Notes: generated by a model from the sequence alone, not told the origin. A stretch of DNA of 10,789 nt from CADEED01 sp036274075 (GCA_036274075.1 DASUGK010000042.1:1-10789); one strand, 5' to 3'. Shown: positions 1 to 8,484, numbered from the stretch's first letter. Program-made: numbers and translations.

Positions 1-62
1 AGGTTCAGCGTGGCGACTATCATTGAGGCGACGTCGCGCTCCAGGGTTGACTGCGGTTGCAT
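1..62 (-). CDS. Acyl carrier protein, N-terminal fragment (cut by window edge)
   Basis: Reading leftward from the ATG at 60-62, the first 20 complete codons give MQPQSTLERDVASMIVATLN, with Leu probably next. This matches the first helix of small acyl carrier proteins, where an acidic/amphipathic stretch of the type 'LE.ElA.lIveaLnLe' precedes the Asp-Ser-Leu phosphopantetheine site. That site lies beyond the window, so the fold is inferred from the first helix only. The role would be to carry the growing acyl or aryl chain as a thioester in the cytoplasm. It lies downstream of an acyl-AMP ligase and a FabG-like reductase on the same strand and has its own promoter-like -10 box. No clear Shine-Dalgarno sequence precedes the ATG; an in-frame TTG five codons upstream is an alternative start. 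Confidence 0.6.
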   Translation of the reverse strand, partial: MQPQSTLERDVASMIVATLN

Positions 63-378
63 GGCGGAATTCGTCAACGGCTCTCGAATGTGCGGAAAGT
101 TCGCGGCTATTATAGCCACGCAGGAACACCCACCTTTTCAATGACATCACACGACAAGACGCGCTTGAGTGCGATGTCGGACACCGCCGTTGCCGGCCCG
201 GGCGCAGTCGCGCCGCGCATCCTGCTTTCGATGCCAACGGCGACGAGGAAAGCTACCGCGTGTTCTGCACCGGGCGCACCGCCGGACTGCAGTCGCTGGG
301 CCTGGCGCGATATCCGCCGCCACGGTGATCGGCGGCCGCCAGGGCCCGCGCCGGCTGCAGCCAGACTGCTTCCATCCT
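63..378. other. 316-base gap between acyl-AMP ligase and ACP genes
   Basis: No complete gene is supported here. The left third holds the ACP leader and -10 palindrome. On the plus strand, 116-328 is an open frame between TAG (113-115) and TGA (326-328) without ATG, GTG or TTG. Its end reads like real protein (FDANGDEESYRVFCTGRTAG, then LQSLGLARYPPPR) and may be a gene remnant or chance. On the minus strand a 39-codon frame starts with ATG at 373-375, right after the ligase stop, and resembles no family I know. No strong terminator hairpin with a T tract was found after the ligase stop. Confidence 0.5.
109..114 (-). promoter_or_regulatory. Candidate -10 box for the acyl carrier protein gene
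   Basis: On the minus strand this reads TATAAT, a perfect -10 consensus, inside a 13-base palindrome GGCTATAATAGCC (105-117). It ends 46 bases before the ACP ATG. No convincing -35 hexamer lies at 16-18 bases; a TTGAAA occurs 21 bases upstream, which is too far for a standard promoter. The palindrome could also be an operator overlapping the -10. Confidence 0.45.
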
Positions 379-1731
379 CTATCCGCGCGAGTTCGGCCCG
401 ACGTCGCCGACATTTTCACGCGCCATGCTGGTGGTTCCGCGCGCCAGCTCGAGCAGCTGCGCGCGCGATATCTTGCCGACCGGGTCGCGCGGTATGCGAT
501 CCACCAGCACCAGCGGCCGCGGCACGAAGGCCGCGTCGACGCTGGCCGCGAGCTGGTCGGCGATCTGCCGCGCGCTGGCCCCGCGGCTGACCACCACCGC
601 GGCGACGCGCGCCGCCAGCCCGCTGGCGGCCTCGGGCTGGAACGCGACCGCGTCCTCCACGCCGGCGACCGCGCAGATGCGGCGCGTGATGTCTGCCAGC
701 GAGGCGCGTTTACCGGCGACTTCCACCAGGTCGGCGTCTCGGCCCACCAGCACGAAACCGCCGGCGCCGCGCCGTTCCACCACGTCGTGCAGCTGCTGCG
801 GTCGCTCGAACCAATCGGCCGACACGCGCGTGCCGCCCGGCTCCGTGTCGAGCGTGACCCCGCCGTACAGCCGCCACTCCTGGTCGCGGACCGTGCGGCG
901 CGAGGCGAACGCGCCGGTCTCGGTGGAACCGAACATCTCGAGCAGCGGCGCACGCAGCCTCGACTCCACGGTGCGCGCCAGCGCGGGGTCGAGCGGCGCC
1001 GTGGCGCTGACGATGAGATCGATCTCGGGAAAGTCCACGCCCGAATCGGCCAGCGCCCGCAGGTGCAGCGGCGTGCTGACGAGCACGCGCGGGCGCTGCG
1101 GCTGCGACAACACGTCGGCCACGTCGGCCGGGAACAGCGGCCGCGCGGCATGGATGCTCATGTTCTCGAACAGCGGCAGCAGCACGGTGAACTCGATGCC
1201 GTACATGTGGTGCGGCGGCACCGTGCCCACGATCGACACCGGCACGTCTTCGCCGACGGCCAGCGCGCGGCGGATGGCGGCGGCATCGAGCGCGGCATTG
1301 CGCGCCAGCGAGCGCCAGCGCTTGGCATGCGGCTGCGACTGCCCGGTGCTGCCGGAAGTGAAGCCCACCAGCACCACGTCATCGGCGCCGGGCTGCAATT
1401 CGGGTGCCGATGCCGGGTGCGGTTGCGCCGAAGCGCGCCAGCGGCGCACGTCCTCGTCGGTGACGGCCAGGTTGTCCGGATATGCGGCGCGCACTTCGGC
1501 CAGTGCGATCTCGCCGCGGGCCACGGGCATGAGCTGCACGCGGCGCTCGAGCAGCGCCGCGGTGAACGCCAGCAGGAAGGGCTCGCGCTGCTCGCACAGG
1601 TTCAGCAGGTGCGCCGCGGGCGGGATCTGCGCGGCGATCCGCGCCGCGTCGCGCAGGAAGTCGCCGCGCCACAGCGGCGCTCCATCGCGCCACAGGAGCA
1701 CGTCGCGCTCCGTGCCGCCGGATTCGGACAT
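379..1731 (-). CDS. Acyl-AMP ligase / acyl-CoA synthetase-like adenylating enzyme of the aryl-polyene cluster type
   Basis: A 450-residue cytoplasmic member of the ANL (AMP-binding) superfamily, expected to activate a carboxylic acid as acyl-adenylate for transfer to ACP or CoA. The phosphate-binding loop is TSGSTG at residues 125-130, running on into QSQPHAKRW, so the lysine is further along than in the usual TSGSTGxPK. FGSTETG (267-273) is the adenine/aryl-binding motif, GRDADLVEVAGKR (330-342) the hinge region, and GK at 419-420 (DPVGKISR) supplies the C-terminal catalytic lysine. At 450 residues it is shorter than typical acyl-CoA synthetases (500-600) but fits the compact ligases of aryl-polyene clusters. 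The ATG at 1731 overlaps the fabG-like stop (TGATG) and has GGAGG nine bases upstream; a GTG at 1737 is the less likely start. The substrate (aryl versus fatty acid) is not proven. Confidence 0.9.
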   Translation of the reverse strand: MSESGGTERDVLLWRDGAPLWRGDFLRDAARIAAQIPPAAHLLNLCEQREPFLLAFTAALLERRVQLMPVARGEIALAEVRAAYPDNLAVTDEDVRRWRASAQPHPASAPELQPGADDVVLVGFTSGSTGQSQPHAKRWRSLARNAALDAAAIRRALAVGEDVPVSIVGTVPPHHMYGIEFTVLLPLFENMSIHAARPLFPADVADVLSQPQRPRVLVSTPLHLRALADSGVDFPEIDLIVSATAPLDPALARTVESRLRAPLLEMFGSTETGAFASRRTVRDQEWRLYGGVTLDTEPGGTRVSADWFERPQQLHDVVERRGAGGFVLVGRDADLVEVAGKRASLADITRRICAVAGVEDAVAFQPEAASGLAARVAAVVVSRGASARQIADQLAASVDAAFVPRPLVLVDRIPRDPVGKISRAQLLELARGTTSMARENVGDVGPNSRG

Positions 1732-2459
1732 CAGCACAGGCCTCCGTTGACCGCGATGACCTGGCGCGTGACGTAGGCGCTGTCGGGCGACATCAGGAAG
1801 CTCACCACGCCGGCCACTTCCTCGGGAGTACCCATCCTCTGCATGGGCACGGCCTCGAGGATGCGCTCCACCGGCGTCGCGGCGTCGATCATGTCGGTGG
1901 CGATGAGCCCGGGCGCCACGCAGTTGACCGTGATGTGGCGCTTCGCGAGTTCGATGGCCAGCGACTTGGTGGCCGCGATGACGCCGCCCTTGGCGGCGCT
2001 GTAGTTAGCCTGGCCGCGGTTGCCCATGAGGCCGGACACCGAGGCCAGCGTCACCACGCGCCCGGGCGCGTGGCGGCGGATCATGGGCATGATCACCGGC
2101 TGCAGCACGTTGTAGAACGAATCGAGGTTGGTGCGCAGCACCTGGTCCCATTGCTCGCCGGACATGCCGGGGAACGGCGCGTCGCGCGTGATCCCGGCGT
2201 TGCACACCACGCCGTAGTAGGCGCCATGTTCTTCGATGTCGGCGCCGAGCGCGGTGGCCGCGGCGTCACGCTGCGCGACGTCGAAGGCCAGGCAGCGCGC
2301 AGCGCGTCCCAGCGCGCGGATCTGCGCGGCCACCTGTTCGGCGGCATCGCGGCGTGAATGGAAGTGCACGACGATGTCGTAGCCGTCGCGCCCCAGTCGC
2401 AGCGCGATGGCGCGGCCGATGCCGCGGCTGGCGCCGGTGACCAGCACCGTGCCGCTCAC
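1731..2459 (-). CDS. fabG: 3-oxoacyl-ACP reductase, FabG-like short-chain dehydrogenase
   Basis: A 242-residue classical SDR that would reduce 3-ketoacyl-ACP to 3-hydroxyacyl-ACP with NAD(P)H in the cytoplasm. The nucleotide-binding motif TGASRGIG is at residues 8-15 and NAG at 87-89. The catalytic tetrad is N111, S140, Y153 and K157, with the FabG-typical MGNRGQANYSAAKGG stretch around it. The C-terminus VIAVNGGLC is a standard SDR end. The GTG at 2459 is chosen because the Rossmann strand starts directly after it (VSGTVLVTGA) and GGTGAGG lies eight bases upstream; the open frame continues further upstream but reads as non-protein. It sits 56 bases after the glycosyltransferase and overlaps the ligase by one base. 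The context suggests a pathway-specific paralogue (ApeQ-like) rather than the housekeeping fabG, which usually sits with fabD and acpP. Confidence 0.92.
   Translation of the reverse strand: MSGTVLVTGASRGIGRAIALRLGRDGYDIVVHFHSRRDAAEQVAAQIRALGRAARCLAFDVAQRDAAATALGADIEEHGAYYGVVCNAGITRDAPFPGMSGEQWDQVLRTNLDSFYNVLQPVIMPMIRRHAPGRVVTLASVSGLMGNRGQANYSAAKGGVIAATKSLAIELAKRHITVNCVAPGLIATDMIDAATPVERILEAVPMQRMGTPEEVAGVVSFLMSPDSAYVTRQVIAVNGGLC
1741..1745 (-). promoter_or_regulatory. Ribosome binding site deciding the ligase start
   Basis: GGAGG on the minus strand, nine bases before the ATG at 1731 and inside the last codons of the fabG-like gene. It would be only three bases from the alternative GTG at 1737, so it favours ATG and translational coupling through the TGATG overlap. 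Confidence 0.75.
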
Positions 2460-2515
2460 GCGGCGGGCCTCACCGTGCGGGCAGGGTACGAATGTTTGCG
2501 CATCGGGCGGCGATT

Positions 2516-3289
2516 CTACGGCGCATTCGCGGCGTCGGTACGCACCGCGCGCCGCGAACGGCGCCACAACATCAGGGGCGCACGCCACAACATGCCGAGG
2601 ATCAGCCGCACGTGCATGGCGGCCACGCGCAGGTTGTCGGACAGCAGCCGGTAATGCGAGATCCCGTCCCGCGGGTACGACACCCGCGTGTCTATCCAGC
2701 GCAGATCCTCGCCGCGCCACACCAGCTTGACCAGCAGCTCGACGTCGAAGTCCATGCGCCGGCCGACGCCGTCCTGGTCGACCACCTCCAGCACGCTGTT
2801 CACGGGATACAGGCGGAACCCGCACATCGAGTCACGCACGGCCGTGAACGACAGCGTCTGCAGCCACACCAGCACGTGCGTGATGTAACGCGAGAAGTAA
2901 CGCAGCGGCGGGATCGAGGAATCGAACAGCGGCCGGCCGCAGATGATGGCGCCGGGCTCGCGCCGCGATGCCTCGAGGAAACGCGGCACGTCGCGCAGGT
3001 CGTGCTGGCCGTCGGCATCGACCTGCAGCGCATACGGGTAACCCAGTTGCTGCGCGGCCCGCAGGCCGGCGATCACCGCGGCCCCCTTGCCGCCGTTCAC
3101 CGGCAGCTGCACCAGGCGGATGTCCGGCTCGCGTGCCAGTTCCGCGAGCGCGCGGCTGCAGGCCTCGTCGGAGCCGTCGTCGACCAGGATCACCGGCAGG
3201 CCATGGGCGCGCAGCGCGGCCACGACGGCCGGAACGGCCATCTCATGGTTGTAGACGGGAACCACCGCCACGACTGTCGGAAGGGTCAT
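2516..3289 (-). CDS. Family 2 glycosyltransferase (GT-A fold)
   Basis: A 257-residue inverting glycosyltransferase-like protein. The N-terminal strand VVAVVPVYNH (6-15) and VDDGS (36-40) form the nucleotide-sugar site, VNGGKGAA (64-71) is typical of dolichol-phosphate-mannose-synthase-like GT2 enzymes, and DADGQHD (91-97) carries the metal-binding DxD. DSMCGFRLYP (153-162) and the acidic DFDVELL (180-186) belong to the acceptor region. There is no signal peptide; the basic C-terminal part with aromatic residues (WRAPLMLWRRSRR, 235-247) could associate with the membrane. It uses the only ATG that opens the frame, without a clear Shine-Dalgarno. It lies between a PlsC-type acyltransferase and a FabG-like reductase, an arrangement recalling the glycosyltransferase and acyltransferase genes of aryl-polyene clusters. 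Sugar donor and acceptor are unknown. Confidence 0.9.
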   Translation of the reverse strand: MTLPTVVAVVPVYNHEMAVPAVVAALRAHGLPVILVDDGSDEACSRALAELAREPDIRLVQLPVNGGKGAAVIAGLRAAQQLGYPYALQVDADGQHDLRDVPRFLEASRREPGAIICGRPLFDSSIPPLRYFSRYITHVLVWLQTLSFTAVRDSMCGFRLYPVNSVLEVVDQDGVGRRMDFDVELLVKLVWRGEDLRWIDTRVSYPRDGISHYRLLSDNLRVAAMHVRLILGMLWRAPLMLWRRSRRAVRTDAANAP

Positions 3290-3407
3290 CGTTGTCGTAT
3301 GGATGCGCCGGATTCAGTGCCCGGATTGCGGGCTAGTTTACCGGACTGGTGCTGTCGGACAGGACCCCGGAACGCGGCGCGGCCGCCGAAACGGCGCGCC
3401 GGCGGCG

Positions 3408-4133
3408 CTACTTCGCGGCCCGGGGCCTCACGGCCTCGACATTGCGCTCGATCCAGGCCTGCACTTCCTCGTTGACCTCGCGCGGGTCGCGCCCGGCCGC
3501 TTCGACGGGCGGCCCGATGATCACGCGGATCACGCCGCGTTTCTTGAGCAGGCCGCGGCGCGGCCAGAAAAAGCCCGCGTTGTGCGCCACCGGCACGATC
3601 TTGCAGTTCTGCTGGGCCGCGAGCAGCGTGCCGCTCGAGCCGTACTTGCGGGTCTCCCCCGGCGCCATGCGCGTGCCTTCGGGAAATACCAATACCCAGG
3701 CGCCGAATCTCTCCATGCGGTCCTTGCCCTGCACGAGCACCTGGTTCACGGCCGAGTGGCCGGCCTTGCGGTCGATGGCGATGCAGCGCGCCAGCATGCA
3801 GCCCCAGCCGACGAACGGGATCCACAGGATCTCGCGTTTCATGACCCAGACCAGCGGCGGGAACAGGGTCATGATGGCGTAGGTTTCCCACGTGGACGAA
3901 TGCTTCATGAAGATCACGTGGCTGCCGGCCGGCAGGTTCTCGCGGCCCTCGACCACGTAGGTGAGGCCGCAGAGCCACTTCAACGCGAAGAAGCACACGT
4001 GGGTCATCACGCCGGCCATCCAGAAGCGCCCGCGGAAACCGAGGAATGGCGTAATGAGGCAGTACATCAGCCCGAAGCTGATGGTCCACACCGCCATGAA
4101 CACGGTGAAGACGATGGAAGCGATCCACTGCAT
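3408..4133 (-). CDS. plsC: 1-acyl-sn-glycerol-3-phosphate acyltransferase (PlsC/LPLAT family)
   Basis: A 241-residue membrane acyltransferase, expected to acylate lysophosphatidic acid to phosphatidic acid at the inner membrane. Residues 4-32 form a long hydrophobic N-terminal segment, with a second hydrophobic stretch at about 41-60. Motif I is KHSSTWE (77-83), the HX4E variant of HX4D. Motif III is FPEGTR (150-155) and motif IV VPVAHNAG (180-187). The ATG at 4133 places the hydrophobic helix at the N-terminus; the open frame upstream of it overlaps glyS and is not protein-like. It starts 14 bases after the glyS stop. In Pseudomonas the order glyQ, glyS, gmhB, plsC is known, so this is probably the housekeeping enzyme, here lacking gmhB. 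Alternatively it acylates the product of the neighbouring glycosyltransferase. Confidence 0.88.
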   Translation of the reverse strand: MQWIASIVFTVFMAVWTISFGLMYCLITPFLGFRGRFWMAGVMTHVCFFALKWLCGLTYVVEGRENLPAGSHVIFMKHSSTWETYAIMTLFPPLVWVMKREILWIPFVGWGCMLARCIAIDRKAGHSAVNQVLVQGKDRMERFGAWVLVFPEGTRMAPGETRKYGSSGTLLAAQQNCKIVPVAHNAGFFWPRRGLLKKRGVIRVIIGPPVEAAGRDPREVNEEVQAWIERNVEAVRPRAAK

Positions 4134-4146
4134 GTCGTCAGGCCGG

Positions 4147-6245
4147 TCAGCCCGGCAGGCAGGACAGGTCCGCGATGCGCGTGAATTGCTCGCGCAGCTG
4201 CGCCAGCAGGGCCAGGCGGTTGCGGCGCAGGTTGGCGTCCTCGGCATTGACCATGACGCCGTCGAAGAACGCGTCCACCACCGGGCGCAGCGTGGCGAGC
4301 CGGGCCAGCGCCGCGGCGTAGTCGCGTTTGCCCAGCGAGCGGTCGACGTCGCCCAGCATGCCGGCCAGCGCCTCGTGCAGCGACTTCTCGGCGCTCTCGC
4401 GCAGGATGGCCACGTTCACGGTGCCGCGCGCGCCGGCCTCGGCCTTCTTGAGGATGTTGGAGATGCGCTTGTTGGCGGCCGTGAGGCTCGCGGCCTCGGG
4501 TAGCGCGAGGAACTTCACCAGCGCGGCGAGGCGCGCCGCGAAATCCAGCGGCGACACCGGGTTGGCGGCGCGCACCGCGTCGAACATTTCCGTCGTGACG
4601 TCGGCCACGCTGGCGGCGCTGCCAGGGTCGATGAAATACGCGCGCAGCCGGTCGACGACGTAGTCCCAGAGCTCGTTGGCCGCGTCCGGGTTCGGCACCG
4701 GCTGGAGTTCGACCGCGCGCTTGACCAGCGCCTGCAGGTCGACGTCCAGCTTCTTCTCCACGAGGATGCGCAGCACGCCGATGGCGGCACGGCGCAGGCC
4801 GAAGGGATCCTTGGTGCCGCTGGGCTTCTGCCCGATGGCGAAGATGCCGGCCAGCGTGTCGAGCTTGTCGGCCAATGCAACGGCGGTGCCCGCGCCGGTC
4901 GCCGGCAGCGCGCCGCCCGCACCGCGCGGCATGTAGTGCTCGTCGATGGCCTCGGCCACATCGGCGGGTTCACCGTCGGCCGTGGCGTAGTAACGGCCCA
5001 TGATGCCCTGCAGCTCGGGAAACTCGCCCACCATCGACGACAGCAGGTCGCACTTGGCGAGCTCGGCGGCGCGCGTGGCTTTGCCCGCGTCGGCGTCGAT
5101 GAGGAGCGCGATTTCGCCGGCCAGCGTGGCGACGCGGCGCACCTTGTCGCCGACCGAGCCCAGCTTCGCCTGGAACGTCACCGCGTCCAGGGCTTCACGC
5201 CGCGCGGCCAGCGGCTGCTTGCGATCCTGGCTCCAGAAGAACGCGGCGTCGGACAGTCGCGGGCGGACCACGCGCTCATTGCCGGCGCGCACCTTCGCGG
5301 GGTCCCGGCTCTCGATATTGCTCACGGTGATGAAGTGCGCCAGCAATTTGCCGCCGCCGGTTTTTTCGGCGGGGGCTTCGACCGGGAAATACCGCTGGTG
5401 GTGCTGCAACGTGGAAATCAGCACTTCGCGCGGCAGTTCCAGGAAACGCGCCTCGAAGCTGCCGGCCAGGCTGCTGGGCCATTCGACCAGCGCCGTCACT
5501 TCGTCGAGCAGCGCGTCGTCGACGATGGCATTGCCGCCGAGCGTCTTGCCCACGGCGATGACCTGCTCGCGGATCCGGGCGCGGCGCGTGGCGAAGTCCG
5601 CCACCACCTTGCCGCGCTCCTGCAGCACGGCCTCGTAGTCGGCCGGCTTCGTCACCACGAAATCCTGCGGCGCCATGAAGCGATGACCGCGCGTGCGGCT
5701 GCCGGAGTCGGTGTCGAGCAGGCGCGCCGGCACGGTTTCCGAACCCTGCAACATCACGAGCCAATGCACCGGCCGCACGAACTCGGCGCTGGATGCGCCC
5801 CAGTGCATGCGCTTCGGGATGGGGAGCTGGTCGAGCGAGCGCTGCACGATGCCGGCCAAGAGGCCGGTGGTCTTCTGGCCCGGCTTGCTGCCCTCGTAGA
5901 ACAGGAACTCGCGCTTGCCCTCGGTGACGCGCTTGAGCGCGCCGACGTCGACGCCGCATTTCTCCGCGAACCTGGTGGCCGCGGGCGTGGGCGCGCCGTC
6001 CTTGCCGAAGGCCGCGCTGACCGGCGGGCCCTTGAGCTTGATGGCCTGCACCTGCTGCATGTCGGCGAGGCCGCGCACCAGCACGGCGAGGCGCCGCGGC
6101 GTCGCGAACGAGCGGATCTCGCCGTGGGACAACACCGCTTCCTTCAGGCCTTTCGCGATGCCCTCGGCGAAGGCGGCCTCGAGCTCGGGCAGCGCCAGGG
6201 GCGGCAATTCCTCGGTGCCGACTTCGACCAGGAAATCGCGCGCGC

Positions 6246-6249
<4 letters not shown>
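4147..6249 (-). CDS. glyS: Glycyl-tRNA synthetase beta subunit
   Basis: A 700-residue beta subunit of the bacterial alpha2-beta2 glycyl-tRNA synthetase, which binds tRNA-Gly while GlyQ provides the class II active site. Hallmarks are the N-terminal LVEVGTEELPP (7-17), ATPRRLAVLV near residue 50, PIPKRMHWG followed by RPVHW in the middle, and DPFGLRRAAIGVLRI near 480-495. A C-terminal helical anticodon-binding domain of the DALR type ends in LAQLREQFTRIADLSCLPG. The length matches the family (about 690). The ATG at 6249 overlaps the glyQ stop as ATGA and has GGGAG seven bases upstream, so the two subunits are translationally coupled. Longer in-frame extensions lie inside glyQ and are not real. 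The subunit is essential in organisms with this enzyme type. Confidence 0.98.
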
Positions 6250-7205
<956 letters not shown>

Positions 7206-7234
7206 TCTTGGAGGCGTCTTCTGACCGGCCGCGC

Positions 7235-7240
7235 AGTATA
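7235..7240 (-). promoter_or_regulatory. Candidate -10 box for glyQ
   Basis: TATACT on the minus strand, preceded by a GC-rich stretch and lying 29 bases upstream of the glyQ ATG. No good -35 lies at 16-18 bases. The region immediately upstream is the large inverted repeat, so any activator site would have to overlap it. Confidence 0.45.
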
Positions 7241-7255
7241 GCCGCGGGGTGTTGG

Positions 7256-7356
7256 AGGTGGTGTCAGAGAGGGATTGTCGGGATTACGCGGAGCCGGGTG
7301 GTTCACGTCGGCATGCGAGCCTGCGTAATCCCGACAATCCCTCTCTGACACCACCT
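7256..7356. repeat. Perfect 34-bp inverted repeat with 33-base spacer
   Basis: The left arm (7256-7289, starting AGGTGGTGTCAGAGAGGG) and the right arm (7323-7356) are exact reverse complements over all 34 bases. The spacer 7290-7322 contains a GCATGC palindrome at 7311-7316. The transcript could form a very stable hairpin in either direction. There is no T tract on either side, so it is not a textbook intrinsic terminator. It lies between the RES toxin stop (two bases away) and the glyQ promoter. Perfect arms of this length suggest a recent or maintained element, such as a REP/RAYT-type palindrome or a small non-autonomous mobile element. The only possible flanking duplication is GG. Confidence 0.97.
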
Positions 7357-7358
7357 GG

Positions 7359-8051
7359 TCAAAGGTTGAGGGCGCGCATTTCGTAGACGTTGGCGATGCT
7401 GACGCCGTCCCAGGCGTAGCGCAGGTGCACGCTCTGCCGGACGTTCTGCACGAGGCGCGGGCGGAACAGGGCCACGCACTCGCCACCGGCGCGGCGCACG
7501 CTGTCGAATGCAATGCCGTTCGACCCGGCGTCGCGAAGCTGCCGCCCCAGCTTTTGCGAGGCCACGTAACTGCCGGGGTCGTAGATGTCGCGCAGCTCGG
7601 TGCGCCGCCCGCGCAGGTCGTGCAGCTCGCAGGCCACGTCGGCGAGGTAACAGCGCATCTCCAGCTCCATCGGCGGCTGGCTGGTCGCGCGCAGGAAATT
7701 CTCGCGGTGGAAACGCGTCTCGGCGATGGCGGTGTCGATGGATTCCGCCGCGTAATACGCGCCGAAATGGCCGTCGGTGAAGCGCGTGCCCTGCGGCGAC
7801 AGGTGCGTGAACGGCGCCATGATCACGCTGGCATTCGGCCCGCTCACGCGGTCCGCCACCGGCACCAGCGACAATTCGCCCACCTCGTTGCGGATGCGTG
7901 GATTCGTCATGGATTCCAGCTTGTAGAGCGCCTCCCAGTCGGCCGGGTCGGCGACGCGCTCGAACAGGTGAATGGTGGGCAGGCGACTCGCGACGATGCG
8001 ATGGCACGGCGCCAGCTTCACCGCCCGCGCGGTGTATGTAGTCGAAACCAT
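7359..8051 (-). CDS. RES-domain toxin of a type II toxin-antitoxin pair
   Basis: A 230-residue RES-family protein. Characterised members act on NAD+ (MbcT as an NAD+ phosphorylase, ParT as an ADP-ribosyltransferase), depleting NAD+ or modifying a metabolic enzyme until bound by their antitoxin. The core reads SPQGTRFTDGHFGAYYAAES (85-103... Y99, Y100), then a conserved glutamate in AIAETRFHRENF (E111) and the serine of GIAFDSVRRAGG (S184). RF.DG.FG.YYAA is characteristic of one large RES subfamily. A further arginine in LFERVADP (R32) may be the N-terminal NAD-site arginine. The gene starts 25 bases after the antitoxin stop, the usual antitoxin-first order, with only a weak ribosome site, which would keep toxin levels low. 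All key residues are present, so it is probably active. NAD+ phosphorolysis versus ADP-ribosylation cannot be decided here. Confidence 0.9.
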   Translation of the reverse strand: MVSTTYTARAVKLAPCHRIVASRLPTIHLFERVADPADWEALYKLESMTNPRIRNEVGELSLVPVADRVSGPNASVIMAPFTHLSPQGTRFTDGHFGAYYAAESIDTAIAETRFHRENFLRATSQPPMELEMRCYLADVACELHDLRGRRTELRDIYDPGSYVASQKLGRQLRDAGSNGIAFDSVRRAGGECVALFRPRLVQNVRQSVHLRYAWDGVSIANVYEMRALNL

Positions 8052-8076
8052 CCGTGGTTACCGCTGCGTCCCGCCG

Positions 8077-8484
8077 TCACCCGCGCTCGGCGTCGAGGTA
8101 CTGCCGCACGACGTACAAGTCCGCGACCTGGCCCGACAACATGCGTTCCAGCGCCGAGCGGCCGCCGAACGGCGGCGCGGAATTCGGCTGGCGCACCCAG
8201 GCGTCGGCAGCGCGCGGGTCGGGCAGCAGGATCTGCAGCGACTTGTAGATGCCCAGCAGGTAGGACAGCCGCTCGAGCGTGTCCTGCGGCAACCGCGGCT
8301 CGCGTTCGCGCCGCCACTTGAAGAAGGTGGATCGCGAGGCGATGCCTAACAACTTCAGCTGCTCCGCCACGCTCAGTCCCCAGGCTTCGGCGATCTGGGC
8401 GAAGGCGCGCAGGGCCGGACCGCCCGTGTCCGAATAGTCCGTGTGCTGGGGAGCGCGGCGGGTACTGGCAATGCTCAGTGTCAT
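8077..8484 (-). CDS. Xre/MbcA/ParS-type antitoxin of the RES toxin
   Basis: A 135-residue cytoplasmic antitoxin. After a disordered N-terminus (1-22), residues 24-60 form a helix-turn-helix-like region (AFAQIAEAWGLSVAEQLKLL, then STFFKWRRE) that would bind the promoter. Residues about 85-135 form the MbcA/ParS toxin-binding domain, with PFGGRSALERMLSGQVADLY followed by VVRQYLDAERG, very close to the family pattern in which the C-terminal tail blocks the NAD site of the toxin. The ATG at 8484 has GGAG six bases upstream. The gene lies directly upstream of the RES toxin on the same strand and diverges from glnA. Autorepression through the palindromes at 8502-8542 is likely, as in other Xre-RES pairs. 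Confidence 0.92.
   Translation of the reverse strand: MTLSIASTRRAPQHTDYSDTGGPALRAFAQIAEAWGLSVAEQLKLLGIASRSTFFKWRREREPRLPQDTLERLSYLLGIYKSLQILLPDPRAADAWVRQPNSAPPFGGRSALERMLSGQVADLYVVRQYLDAERG

Noticed and set aside
169..1776. A 535-codon plus-strand open frame opposite the acyl-AMP ligase
   Set aside because: Its translation is rich in Arg, His, Gln and Ala with no recognisable motif, while the opposite strand encodes all ANL motifs. Long antisense frames are expected at this GC content.
3286..4128. A 280-codon minus-strand frame overlapping the acyltransferase
   Set aside because: It lies in another frame of the same strand as plsC, is low in hydrophobic residues and lacks motifs; plsC has all LPLAT motifs.
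7206..7358. Riboswitch or T-box leader for glyQ
   Set aside because: T-boxes are not typical of proteobacteria and the only structure is the perfect hairpin; the predicted leader after the TATACT box is only about 23 bases.
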